Source: Bacillus sp. FJAT-42315 | GTDB taxonomy: Bacteria; Bacillota; Bacilli; Bacillales; Domibacillaceae | Assembly (NCBI RefSeq): GCF_002797375.1 | Contig: NZ_KZ454941.1 | Span: 2,372,667 to 2,436,666, forward strand | Reading direction: 5' to 3' | Length of the DNA: 64,000 nt | Shown here: positions 56,211 to 64,000 of the stretch, piece after piece | How the letters are laid out: each line of letters opens with the position of its first letter | How positions within the stretch are numbered: the first letter of the stretch is position 1 | Made by a program: the position numbers and the translations under genes | Notes under the pieces: generated by a model | The model's database searches: none | Seen by the model: the letters and a program-made list of their open reading frames with translations, nothing else | Told to the model about the DNA's origin: nothing

Positions 56211-57470
56211 TTATTGTAAAAAGAATCGTTGAATATCATTCCAAGTAACAACGATCATTAACAGCATTAATAATGCAAACCCGACGAAATGAACCATTCC
56301 TTCTTTATGGCGATCAATCGGTTTACCTCGGACAGCTTCAACTAAGAAGAATAACAATCTCCCACCATCAAGAGCTGGAAGTGGTAATAAATTCATGATC
56401 CCAAGGTTGATGCTTAATAGCCCGGCCCATCTCATTAAATTCATTATACCAGACTCGGCAACGGTCTCTGTAGAAACATAAATCCCAACTGGTCCTGAGA
56501 GCTTATCAATGGAAAATTGACCCGTTACTAGTTCACCAACCAGTTGAAAGATTTTTATCGTCCATTGGTATGTTTCTTTTGCTCCATACACAATGGAACC
56601 GAAGAAATCCTTTTCGACTGGACTGTAAACACCTATTACGCCCATTTCTTTTCCTTCAATTTCACGGACATCTGGTGTAACAGGAATTTGTAGCGTAGTT
56701 CCATTCCGATCCACGGTGAAGTCTAGTTCTGATTCCGGACTTTTCTGAATCAACACTACAATTTCTTCCCAGCTCGAAACCCCTTCACCATTGATGCTGA
56801 TGATTTGATCTCCCTCGGCTAACCCTGCTTCTTGTGCAGCGCCGTCTGCTGTTAATTCGCCTAATTTGGCCTCGTTCGTTGGAATTCCTTGAATCCAAGC
56901 GATAATAACAAACACGAAGAAAGCTAAAATAAAGTTAAACAGCGGACCAGCAAAAATGGTCAATGCTCGTTGTCCGAGTGTTTTCGACGCAAACTGACGA
57001 TCCCATGGAGAAATTTGTGTCTCAATTCCATCCTCGACAATAACAGCTTCCTGATGAATAGAGAAAGATTTCAACTCTTCTTCTCCATCCTCATAGCCGC
57101 GTATAAGTAGCTGATGTTCAAGATCCGCTTGCTCAACTTCAATGACACGAGCTCTCGGATAACGATCTTTTCCATTGATGATAATTTTAACAATTTCTTC
57201 TTGCTCATTACAGACAATACCGATTCGATGACCGGCTTTTAAATCGACCATTTCAGGGTCCTCACCAGCCATACGAACATAACCACCTAATGGCAAGAGA
57301 CGGAGCGTATAAATCGTTTCTCCTTTTTTATGAGCAAATACTTTTGGCCCAAAACCGATCGCAAACTCTCGGCAAAGGATACCCGCTCGTTTGGCAAAAA
57401 TAAAATGCCCTAGTTCGTGAAAAAAAACGAGCGCGCCAAATATAACAATAAACGCTATCACTGTGTTCAA
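56211..57470 (-). CDS. rasP: Site-2 zinc metalloprotease RasP (RseP family)
   Basis: A 419-residue intramembrane protease that cleaves anti-sigma factors and signal-peptide remnants. It has the zinc motif HELGH at residues 18-22 in the first membrane helix, a PDZ-like domain (EAGLAEGDQIISINGEGVSSWEE), and the second metal motif NLLPLPALDGGRLLFF. Four membrane segments are expected. The start is TTG at 57470 (MNTVIAFIV), 8 nt after AAAGGTGG; the GTG four codons earlier lies within that site. It is 18 nt after dxr. Confidence 0.93.
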   Translation of the reverse strand: MNTVIAFIVIFGALVFFHELGHFIFAKRAGILCREFAIGFGPKVFAHKKGETIYTLRLLPLGGYVRMAGEDPEMVDLKAGHRIGIVCNEQEEIVKIIINGKDRYPRARVIEVEQADLEHQLLIRGYEDGEEELKSFSIHQEAVIVEDGIETQISPWDRQFASKTLGQRALTIFAGPLFNFILAFFVFVIIAWIQGIPTNEAKLGELTADGAAQEAGLAEGDQIISINGEGVSSWEEIVVLIQKSPESELDFTVDRNGTTLQIPVTPDVREIEGKEMGVIGVYSPVEKDFFGSIVYGAKETYQWTIKIFQLVGELVTGQFSIDKLSGPVGIYVSTETVAESGIMNLMRWAGLLSINLGIMNLLPLPALDGGRLLFFLVEAVRGKPIDRHKEGMVHFVGFALLMLLMIVVTWNDIQRFFLQ

Positions 57471-57488
57471 ATATATAACCACCTTTTT

Positions 57489-58637
57489 TTATAAAAGTGA
57501 ATGGACGAAATCCCTTGCTTCTTGATCAGTGTGCTGAATCGTTTCTAAATCCGGATGTAAAATTTGCTTATGCTGCTCTAACGAACGCTCCACTAATTCA
57601 TCAATTTGTAAAAATGAAATCTTTCCAGCAAGAAAAGCGGCGACTGCTGCTTCATTGGCTGCATTTAATACAGTTGGCATCGTGCCGCCAGCCTTACCAG
57701 CCTCATAAGCTAACGCTAGCATTCGAAAGCGTTCCAGATCCATTTTCTCAAAATGGAGTTTCCCTATCTCTACTAAGTCTAAGCGTTTAGACCCTGGTTG
57801 CACGAATCGATCGGGATACGTTAAGGCATATTGAATAGGTACTCGCATATCCGGTGTTCCTAATTGAGCGATCACTGAGCTATCATGGAATTCGACCATC
57901 GAATGAATCATACTTTCACGATGTAAAATAACATCTATTTGCTCGTATGGCAAATGAAACAACCAATGAGCTTCAATCACTTCTAGACCTTTATTCATCA
58001 TCGTCGCCGAATCGATGGTGATTTTTGCCCCCATTGACCAGTTCGGATGATTGAGTGCCTCTTTCACAGTCACATCTTTCAATTCTTCTCGAGAGCGATC
58101 GCGAAAGCTCCCTCCAGATGCCGTCAAGATTAAACGCTCAATATTTTTTGATTGCTCGCCTTGTAAGCATTGGAAAATAGCCGAGTGCTCACTATCGACA
58201 GGCAATAAACTGACATGATGCTTTTGTGCAGCTTCCATCACTAAATGCCCAGCCGTCACTAATGTTTCTTTGTTCGCGATTGCAATCGTCTTACCTGCTT
58301 CAATCGCTTGCACCGTGGGGAACAAACCGACACTGCCAAGCACAGCATTGACCAATATCTCTGCTTTAGGATAGACAGCTACTTCCACCAAGCCTTCTTT
58401 TCCATACTTGATGTTTAAGAAGGGAAATTCCGCTTGTAAACGCAAAGCATCGTCCTTTTCCTGAACAGACACTAACTCTGGTTGAAACGTGTGGATGATT
58501 TTTCTTGTTTCCTCGATATTTCTCCCAGCAGAAAAAGCAACAAGCATAAAATCGTCGCTATGATGCTTAATCACATCAAGTGTTTGTTGTCCAATCGAGC
58601 CCGTCGCTCCCAATAGACTAATCTTCTTCAAACCCAT
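57489..58637 (-). CDS. dxr: 1-deoxy-D-xylulose 5-phosphate reductoisomerase
   Basis: A 382-residue NADPH enzyme committing deoxyxylulose phosphate to the MEP isoprenoid pathway. It shows [15 protein letters not shown] (NADPH, 6-20), [12 protein letters not shown], the metal/substrate [12 protein letters not shown] and [16 protein letters not shown], and [32 protein letters not shown]. The start follows TGAGGAG. It is between cdsA and rasP, linking isoprenoid supply to uppS. Confidence 0.97.
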   Translation of the reverse strand: MGLKKISLLGATGSIGQQTLDVIKHHSDDFMLVAFSAGRNIEETRKIIHTFQPELVSVQEKDDALRLQAEFPFLNIKYGKEGLVEVAVYPKAEILVNAVLGSVGLFPTVQAIEAGKTIAIANKETLVTAGHLVMEAAQKHHVSLLPVDSEHSAIFQCLQGEQSKNIERLILTASGGSFRDRSREELKDVTVKEALNHPNWSMGAKITIDSATMMNKGLEVIEAHWLFHLPYEQIDVILHRESMIHSMVEFHDSSVIAQLGTPDMRVPIQYALTYPDRFVQPGSKRLDLVEIGKLHFEKMDLERFRMLALAYEAGKAGGTMPTVLNAANEAAVAAFLAGKISFLQIDELVERSLEQHKQILHPDLETIQHTDQEARDFVHSLL

Positions 58638-58656
58638 TCAACTCCTCAACCAAACT

Positions 58657-59448
58657 CTAACTAACAATTTGTAAAATATGGATAAGCGGGAACACAAACA
58701 ACCAACTATCGACACGATCTAAAATTCCTCCATGTCCAGGTAAAATCGTCCCTGAATCCTTCACACCAAAATGACGTTTTAAAGCCGATTCAACAAGATC
58801 ACCCATCTGGCCAAACGCCGACAGCACGACCGTACCGATCAATAGCTGTACTAATGCCGTATTCATATCGGCAAAGAAATAAAATAATAAGGCAACGACA
58901 ATAGCTGAAAAAATGCCTCCTAAAGAACCTTCGATCGTTTTTTTCGGGCTAATGTCTGGCCACAATTTGTTCTTTCCAAAGGAACGCCCAATGAAATAGG
59001 CTCCCGAATCGGTTGCCCATGTAATAAATAAAGCGAAGAAGACAAACACGATGCCCGCCTCTCTGGTTTCCATAAAATAATAAAAACCAAAGCCGATATA
59101 TAATACGGAAAGGACACAAAAGCTGGCATCTTCAAACGTAAAACGATTTTTAGACATGACCATGTAGACTAACAACAACAGAACCATTAGCAACATCAAC
59201 TGCAATTTGTCATAGCCTGCCTGCTCGATGACACCGCTCATCTTATTAGGAATTAATAAAATGGTCAACATAATTATTGACAAAATTCCTGGTATAGAAG
59301 CTAACGAGATCTTTTTCATTCTTAATGCTTCTCCAAGCCCTATTACGGCCATCAAAAAGGCCAGTAGTAAAAATGGCCAGCCGCCATAAAGGACAATTGG
59401 TAAAAAAACGGCTGCAGCAATGACAGCTGTTATAATACGTTGTTTCAT
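58657..59448 (-). CDS. cdsA: Phosphatidate cytidylyltransferase (CDP-diglyceride synthase)
   Basis: A 263-residue integral membrane enzyme that converts phosphatidic acid and CTP to CDP-diacylglycerol, feeding pgsA. It has about seven or eight hydrophobic helices and the C-terminal family signature DLVESALKRHFGVKDSGTI followed by LPGHGGILDRVDSW. Full family length. It lies between uppS and dxr. Confidence 0.96.
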   Translation of the reverse strand: MKQRIITAVIAAAVFLPIVLYGGWPFLLLAFLMAVIGLGEALRMKKISLASIPGILSIIMLTILLIPNKMSGVIEQAGYDKLQLMLLMVLLLLVYMVMSKNRFTFEDASFCVLSVLYIGFGFYYFMETREAGIVFVFFALFITWATDSGAYFIGRSFGKNKLWPDISPKKTIEGSLGGIFSAIVVALLFYFFADMNTALVQLLIGTVVLSAFGQMGDLVESALKRHFGVKDSGTILPGHGGILDRVDSWLFVFPLIHILQIVS

Positions 59449-59482
59449 TTTATAAACTCCTAACTTTCATCGAAATTCAAAT

Positions 59483-60262
59483 TTATGATTGCAAGCCGCC
59501 AAATCGACGAGACCGTCGCTGATAGGCCTCAACGGCTTCTAACAAGTGGTTTTCATTAAAATCTGGCCATAGCACATCAGAAAACCAAAACTCGGTGTAA
59601 GCGAGCTGCCAAAGCATAAAATTACTCAAGCGTATTTCTCCACTTGTTCGAATCAGTAAGTCTGGGTCGTTTAAATGCTTCGTCATTAAATAGCGGGAAA
59701 AGACTTCTTCTTTTAAGTCATCTTCTTTTAGTATACCATTTTTTGCATCATGCATAATAGCTTTCACGGCATCTAATATCTCCGCTCTACTCCCATAGTT
59801 CAAAGCAAAGTTTAAAATGAGTCCATCATTATGTTCAGTCTCTTTTCTCGCCTTGTCGACTGCACGTAATGTATGCGCGGGAACTTGTTCTCGATCCCCC
59901 ATCATTTCTACCCGAACGTTTTCCTCAATTAATTCAGGTAAAAATGTGCCCAGAAACTCTTCTGGCAGCTTCATCAAAAAATCCACTTCTAGCTTAGGAC
60001 GCTTCCAATTTTCCGTAGAAAAAGCATATAAAGTTAACGTTTTCACTCCTAGACGATTAGCTAATTTCGTGATTTTTCTAACGGTTTTCATCCCTTCATG
60101 ATGACCAGCCACTCTAGGAAGAGCCCTTTTCTTCGCCCACCTTCCATTTCCATCCATAATAATGGCGATATGTTCTGGAACCGACTCTTTTTTGATTTGT
60201 TCAATCTTATCTTCAGTATGATGGACTCGATTGCTTCCCCACAACTTCTTTTTGTTGATCAT
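59483..60262 (-). CDS. uppS: Undecaprenyl diphosphate synthase
   Basis: A 259-residue cis-prenyltransferase producing the C55 carrier lipid for peptidoglycan. It has IAIIMDGNGRWAKKR (catalytic Asp), GMKTVRKI, LYAFSTENWKRP and the C-terminal LIRTSGEIRLSNFMLWQ. The start is ATG at 60262 (MINKKKLWG), 7 nt after GGAGG; the 15-codon upstream extension is rejected. A terminator after frr separates it from the ribosome-recycling gene. Confidence 0.96.
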   Translation of the reverse strand: MINKKKLWGSNRVHHTEDKIEQIKKESVPEHIAIIMDGNGRWAKKRALPRVAGHHEGMKTVRKITKLANRLGVKTLTLYAFSTENWKRPKLEVDFLMKLPEEFLGTFLPELIEENVRVEMMGDREQVPAHTLRAVDKARKETEHNDGLILNFALNYGSRAEILDAVKAIMHDAKNGILKEDDLKEEVFSRYLMTKHLNDPDLLIRTSGEIRLSNFMLWQLAYTEFWFSDVLWPDFNENHLLEAVEAYQRRSRRFGGLQS

Positions 60263-60381
60263 AAAATATCCTCCAAAATGTAACCTCATCAATATAATTA
60301 AAAACACTACCTATTATAATACCAAAATCTCTCGATGATTACTTTGTAGAATTTTATGTATTTGATTTTTCTTCGTAAAAA

Positions 60382-60412
60382 TAAGAAAACCCCCTTACAA
60401 AGAAGAGGGTTT
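60382..60412 (-). terminator. Intrinsic terminator after frr
   Basis: AAACCCTCTT/AAGGGGGTTT-type hairpin with G-U pairing; the minus strand continues TTTTCTTATTTTT. Confidence 0.75.
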
Positions 60413-60419
60413 ATAATCG

Positions 60420-60977
60420 TTAAACTTCCATGATTTCTTTTTCTTTGTCTTTGGCAATTTCATCAATTTTCGTAATAAATTGATCGGTTTGCTTTTGAAC
60501 ATCTTCTGTATGTCCACGAAGAGCATCTTCTGTAATGTCGCCTGCTTTTTCAAGTTTTTTAAGATCTTCATTTGCATCACGACGAACATTTCGAATCGCG
60601 ACTTTCGCATCTTCCGCTTCTTTCTTCACTAACTTCGCAAGTTCTTTACGGCGTTCTTCTGTTAGAGCTGGGAAAGCAAGACGGATCACAGAACCATCAT
60701 TCGATGGATTTAGTCCTAAATCAGATTTTAAAATGGCTTTTTCAATATCACCTAAAGCCGTTTTATCGTAAGGTTGAATAACTAAAAGTCTTGCTTCTGG
60801 TACAGAAACAGAGGCAAGTTGATTAACTGGTGTTGGTGCTCCGTAGTATTCTACTGTCACACGATCCAATAATGAAGCACTTGCACGCCCCGCACGAATT
60901 GAAGCTAACTCTCTTGTGAAAGCTTGAATCGCTTTTGTCATTTTATCATTTAATTGTTCCATTACTTTAGTTGGCAT
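60420..60977 (-). CDS. frr: Ribosome recycling factor
   Basis: A 185-residue tRNA-mimicking factor that splits post-termination ribosomes with EF-G. It has the typical [15 protein letters not shown]-like [37 protein letters not shown], and the C-terminal helix [16 protein letters not shown]. The start overlaps the pyrH stop by one base (TAATG), so it is translationally coupled to pyrH. AGGGGG lies upstream. Confidence 0.97.
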   Translation of the reverse strand: MPTKVMEQLNDKMTKAIQAFTRELASIRAGRASASLLDRVTVEYYGAPTPVNQLASVSVPEARLLVIQPYDKTALGDIEKAILKSDLGLNPSNDGSVIRLAFPALTEERRKELAKLVKKEAEDAKVAIRNVRRDANEDLKKLEKAGDITEDALRGHTEDVQKQTDQFITKIDEIAKDKEKEIMEV

Positions 60978-61702
60978 TATTCTTTCCCCCTAACAATTGT
61001 TCCAATATTATCTCCCATGACAACACGTTTAATATTTCCACTTTCCATTACAGAGAATACAATTAATGGGATGTCGTTATCCATACATAAAGAAGAAGCT
61101 GTTGAATCCATGACAGCTAAACCTTCTTTTAACACATCTAAATAGGAAAGCTCGTTATATTTGACTGCATCTTTATCAACGCGCGGGTCCGCAGAATAGA
61201 CACCGTCTACATTATTTTTCGCCATTAAAATGACTTCTGCTTCAATTTCAGCTGCTCTTAGTGCAGCCGTTGTATCTGTAGAGAAGTAAGGGTTTCCTGT
61301 ACCTGCTGCAAAAATAACGACGCGTTTCTTTTCTAAATGACGAATCGCACGACGACGAATATAAGGTTCGGCAACTTGACGCATTTCAATGGATGTTTGA
61401 ACACGAGTTTCAATACCTAGTTGTTCTAAACTATCTTGTAAAGCCATTGAATTCATTACTGTTGCTAGCATGCCCATGTAATCAGCTGTGGCACGATCCA
61501 TGCCCATTTCACTGCCAATTTTGCCTCTCCAAATGTTTCCGCCACCAACGACAACCGCTACTTCCACATCTAATTCTGCAATTTCTTTTACTTGTTCTGC
61601 AATGGATTTAATGACTTTAGGGTTAATACCAAATCCAGCATCTCCCGCCAATGCCTCTCCACTAAGCTTTAATACAACACGTTTATATTTTGGAACACTC
61701 AT
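60977..61702 (-). CDS. pyrH: Uridylate kinase
   Basis: A 241-residue bacterial UMP kinase of the amino-acid-kinase fold. It shows [50 protein letters not shown] and [13 protein letters not shown]. The start is ATG at 61702 ([10 protein letters not shown]), 5 nt after GGAGG; an earlier in-frame ATG lies on that Shine-Dalgarno. It is followed by overlapping frr. Confidence 0.97.
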   Translation of the reverse strand: MSVPKYKRVVLKLSGEALAGDAGFGINPKVIKSIAEQVKEIAELDVEVAVVVGGGNIWRGKIGSEMGMDRATADYMGMLATVMNSMALQDSLEQLGIETRVQTSIEMRQVAEPYIRRRAIRHLEKKRVVIFAAGTGNPYFSTDTTAALRAAEIEAEVILMAKNNVDGVYSADPRVDKDAVKYNELSYLDVLKEGLAVMDSTASSLCMDNDIPLIVFSVMESGNIKRVVMGDNIGTIVRGKE

Positions 61703-61755
61703 GTAGACCTCCATATGTAATGGTTTTAATTACGATTTTGCCGAAACTTCTATAT

Positions 61756-61788
61756 GAAATCCCTCACCAACAAGCGGTAAGGGATTTC
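61756..61788 (-). terminator. Hairpin between tsf and pyrH
   Basis: GAAATCCCT/AGGGATTTC perfect stem with inner ACC/GGT pairs and a small loop. No U-tract follows, so it is more likely a processing or stability element. Confidence 0.5.
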
Positions 61789-61830
61789 CAATTTTCCATA
61801 CATTCTTTCCGATGAAGCAATAGTAAGGAA

Positions 61831-62712
61831 TTATTTTTTTACTTGGCTCATTACTTCTTCAGCAAAGTTATCTTGACGCTTTTCGATTCCTTCACCAACA
61901 GCATAACGAACAAGCGCTTTTACTGTTCCACCTTTAGATGCTACAAATTGACCAACTTTTTGATCAGGATTTTTAACGAATGCTTGATCGACTAAGCAAA
62001 TATCTTCGAAGAATTTGCTGATGCGTCCTTCAACCATTTTCGCAACGATGTTTTCTGGCTTGCCTTCGTTTAATGCTTGTTGAGTTAATACTTCACGCTC
62101 ACGCTCTACTTCTTCTTGAGATACAGAATCACGTGAAATGTATTTTGGATTTAAAGCAGCTGCATGCATTGCTACGTCTTTTGCTGCTTCTTCATCTGTT
62201 GTACCTTCTACAAGTGTTAATACGCCGATACGTCCACCCATGTGAAGGTAAGCACCAAATGCATCATTGTCGCCTTTTGCTACTACTTCAAAACGACGTA
62301 ATGTTAATTTCTCACCAATTTTAGCTACTGCTTCATTGATGTGCTCAGCAACTGTTTGACCATTGCTCATTGTTTGCTCATGCGCCTCTTCAATAGAAGC
62401 TGGTTTGTTTGCTAATAAATGGTCTGCTAATTCTTTTACAAGCTGTTGGAAGCCTTCGTTTTTCGCAACGAAATCTGTTTCAGAGTTTACTTCTAAAATC
62501 ACAGCTTCGTTACCTTCAGCCTTGATGAAAGTCGTACCTTCAGCAGCGATACGATCCGCTTTTTTAGCTGCTTTAGCGATTCCTTTTTCACGAAGGAAGT
62601 CAATCGCTTTCTCCATATCACCGTTTGTTTCTGTTAAAGCTTTTTTACAGTCCATCATGCCTGCGCCTGTTTTTTCACGAAGTTCTTTTACCATTTGTGC
62701 AGTAACTGCCAT
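61831..62712 (-). CDS. tsf: Translation elongation factor Ts
   Basis: A 293-residue nucleotide-exchange factor for EF-Tu. It has the N-terminal UBA-like [20 protein letters not shown], the [12 protein letters not shown] motif contacting EF-Tu, and the dimerisation-core repeats ([30 protein letters not shown]). GGAGG precedes the ATG. It follows rpsB with an intervening hairpin terminator. Confidence 0.97.
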   Translation of the reverse strand: MAVTAQMVKELREKTGAGMMDCKKALTETNGDMEKAIDFLREKGIAKAAKKADRIAAEGTTFIKAEGNEAVILEVNSETDFVAKNEGFQQLVKELADHLLANKPASIEEAHEQTMSNGQTVAEHINEAVAKIGEKLTLRRFEVVAKGDNDAFGAYLHMGGRIGVLTLVEGTTDEEAAKDVAMHAAALNPKYISRDSVSQEEVEREREVLTQQALNEGKPENIVAKMVEGRISKFFEDICLVDQAFVKNPDQKVGQFVASKGGTVKALVRYAVGEGIEKRQDNFAEEVMSQVKK

Positions 62713-62804
62713 AAGTATTCTTCCTCCTTTAATTGTATGTAACTATCAAATATATGATTAGCACAGAAAAGCTGACTATACAACTTTTCTGGCTTTTTCT
62801 CTTT

Positions 62805-62843
62805 AAAAAAAGGTGATAAGGGACTTTCGTCTTATCACCTTTT
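62805..62843 (-). terminator. Terminator/attenuator between rpsB and tsf
   Basis: AAAAGGTGATAAG/CTTATCACCTTTT stem with a small GAC/GTC inner pair and a T-run of seven on the minus strand. It probably reduces tsf transcription relative to rpsB. Confidence 0.78.
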
Positions 62844-62854
62844 CATCAAGACTA

Positions 62855-63586
62855 TTACTCAGCAGTAGCTACTTCTTCAGTCGCAGCAACTTCAACTGTT
62901 TCTTCGCCTTGTTTCGCTTCTAAAATCGCATCTGCCATTTTTCCAGTTAAAAGTTTAACTGCGCGAATCGCATCATCGTTCGCTGGAATTACATAATCGA
63001 TTTCATCCGGATCACAGTTTGTATCAACAATACCTACGATTGGGATGTGTAATTTACGAGCTTCAGCAACCGCAATACGCTCTTTACGTGGGTCGATGAT
63101 GAATAACGCATCTGGAAGATCTTTCATATCTCTAATTCCGCCTAAGAATTTCACTAAGCGCTCATGTTCTTTTTTCAGTTGAACTACTTCTTTTTTAGGA
63201 AGAACTTCGAAAGTTCCGTCTTCTTCCATTTTCTCAATGTTTTTCAAACGTTGTACACGTTTTTGAATTGTAGAGAAGTTTGTTAATGTACCACCTAACC
63301 AACGTTGGTTAACAAAGTACATACCAGAACGTTCTGCTTCTTCTTTCACAGACTCTTGAGCTTGTTTTTTCGTACCAACGAAAAGAACTTTCCCGCCGTC
63401 TTCAGCTAATTCTTTTACGAATTTATAAGCTTCTTCGACTTTACGAACTGTTTTTTGAAGATCGATAATGTAGATCCCGTTACGCTCTTGGAAAATGTAT
63501 TTTTTCATTTTTGGGTTCCAACGGCGTGTTTGGTGTCCGAAGTGTACACCAGCTTCAAGCAATTGTTTCATTGAAATGACTGACAT
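62855..63586 (-). CDS. rpsB: 30S ribosomal protein S2
   Basis: A 243-residue ribosomal protein needed for binding S1 and mRNA at the 30S back. The family sequence is unmistakable: [54 protein letters not shown] and the late [32 protein letters not shown] lies upstream. It has its own promoter and a leader of about 110 nt after the swrB-like gene. Confidence 0.98.
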   Translation of the reverse strand: MSVISMKQLLEAGVHFGHQTRRWNPKMKKYIFQERNGIYIIDLQKTVRKVEEAYKFVKELAEDGGKVLFVGTKKQAQESVKEEAERSGMYFVNQRWLGGTLTNFSTIQKRVQRLKNIEKMEEDGTFEVLPKKEVVQLKKEHERLVKFLGGIRDMKDLPDALFIIDPRKERIAVAEARKLHIPIVGIVDTNCDPDEIDYVIPANDDAIRAVKLLTGKMADAILEAKQGEETVEVAATEEVATAE

Positions 63587-63697
63587 ATTTTGTTCCTCCT
63601 AATGGTTTTGATTTTCCTCCGCTCGCCTCATTTTCGTCCAGAAACTGTCTAAACAGCACCATCTGTCCAAATCCGCAAGCGTGTGTATTAACACCGT
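63587..63697 (-). promoter_or_regulatory. rpsB leader, candidate ribosomal-protein regulatory RNA
   Basis: Untranslated leader of about 110 nt with GTGTTAATACAC and CTGTTTAGACAG small stems. rpsB leaders of several bacteria respond to S2, but I cannot confirm a matching fold here. Confidence 0.3.
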
Positions 63698-63702
63698 TAG
63701 TA

Positions 63703-63731
63703 AATATAACATATCCTTCTAAAGCAATCAA
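63703..63731 (-). promoter_or_regulatory. Sigma-A promoter for rpsB
   Basis: Minus strand: -35 TTGATT at 63731-63726, 17-bp spacer, -10 TATATT at 63708-63703. The -35 overlaps the end of the swrB-like gene. Confidence 0.75.
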
Positions 63732-64000
63732 CTATTTTTCCCGATGTTTGAAAATTTCAAAGCTAGTTCCACTTCAGTCTTGCCTTTATTTAATTTCTTG
63801 GCAATTTCTTCAACGGTGAAACCTTGTTTATGAAGAAGATCGATTTCATCTTCAACCTGCTTTTTTTTCAGTGGAGTCGTATGCTCATTTGTTGAACTAG
63901 CTGTTTTATATCCTTTAACAGCTCTCGCTCGCTGTAAATTCGGGATCAATAGCACCTGCTCTGGAGCAGGTGAAGGCTTAACTTCGTTTACTGATGCTTT
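63728..64000 (-). CDS. swrB: SwrB/YlxL-like protein, C-terminal part
   Basis: Open frame entering from the window edge; 90 codons and a stop are visible. The position between the flagellar sigD region and rpsB in Bacillus suggests the swarming-motility protein SwrB (YlxL) family. The visible part is polar and Pro/Lys-rich, ending in a helix-turn-helix-like EDEIDLLHKQGFTVEEIAKKLNKGKTEVELALKF, as in such proteins. The membrane anchor expected at the N-terminus is outside the window. Function is inferred mainly from context. Confidence 0.7.
   Translation of the reverse strand, partial: KASVNEVKPSPAPEQVLLIPNLQRARAVKGYKTASSTNEHTTPLKKKQVEDEIDLLHKQGFTVEEIAKKLNKGKTEVELALKFSNIGKNS

Overview
The window is chromosomal DNA from a low-GC, endospore-forming Firmicute, most likely a Bacillaceae species outside the B. 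subtilis group. The evidence is the gene order and the sporulation genes spoVS, spoVFA/spoVFB (dpaA/dpaB), spoIIIE and mlpA. Every credible gene is on the minus strand, so transcription runs from high to low coordinates. Gene order follows the conserved rpsB-to-miaB block of Bacillus. Differences from B. subtilis are a BMP-type nucleoside ABC transporter between ymfC and ymfF, a SAM-riboswitch-controlled O-acetylhomoserine sulfhydrylase between cinA and recA, a dipeptidase and korAB next to miaB, and no ymxH between mlpA and dpaA.

Layout in transcription order. (1) 64000-54480: end of a swrB-like gene, rpsB, tsf, pyrH, frr, uppS, cdsA, dxr, rasP and proS, covering translation, UMP kinase, undecaprenyl and phospholipid precursors, isoprenoids and a site-2 protease. 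(2) 54350-47224: polC, encoding the replicative polymerase, split by a 2804-bp group II intron. (3) 47061-37192: rimP-nusA-rnpM-ylxQ-infB-ylxP-rbfA-truB-ribF-rpsO-pnp, a transcription, translation and RNA-decay cluster. (4) 36978-27762: ylxY, mlpA, dpaA-dpaB, asd-dapG-dapA and rnjB, linking lysine/DAP/dipicolinate synthesis with sporulation. (5) 27570-12054: tepA-ylzJ, spoIIIE, ymfC, the nucleoside transporter, ymfF-ymfH-ymfI, ymfJ, ymfK, rodZ and pgsA. (6) 11919-1: cinA, metY, recA, rny, ymdB, spoVS, dipeptidase, korA-korB and the start of miaB.

The main discovery is the group II intron inside polC. It lies in the sense orientation and splits one Ala codon. It has a GUGCG 5' end, an AC 3' end, a 34-nt domain V, and EBS1/EBS2 sequences complementary to the polC exon. 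Removing it restores an uninterrupted 1440-residue PolC, so chromosome replication should depend on RNA splicing. The intron's reverse transcriptase/maturase frame extends 72 codons upstream of its first ATG, but the expected start position reads ATC.

A second anomaly is in infB. The codons for the usual IF2 N-terminus are present but are separated from the main frame by an apparent one-base deletion, leaving an ATGA stop/start overlap and no good start signal upstream.

Regulatory sites read directly include sigma-A promoters for rpsB, rimP, rpsO, metY, recA and rny, a LexA box at recA, a sigma-K promoter for dpaAB, a SAM-I riboswitch, and many intrinsic terminators, several of them long and nested. 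No tRNA, rRNA, CRISPR array, prophage or insertion sequence was seen.
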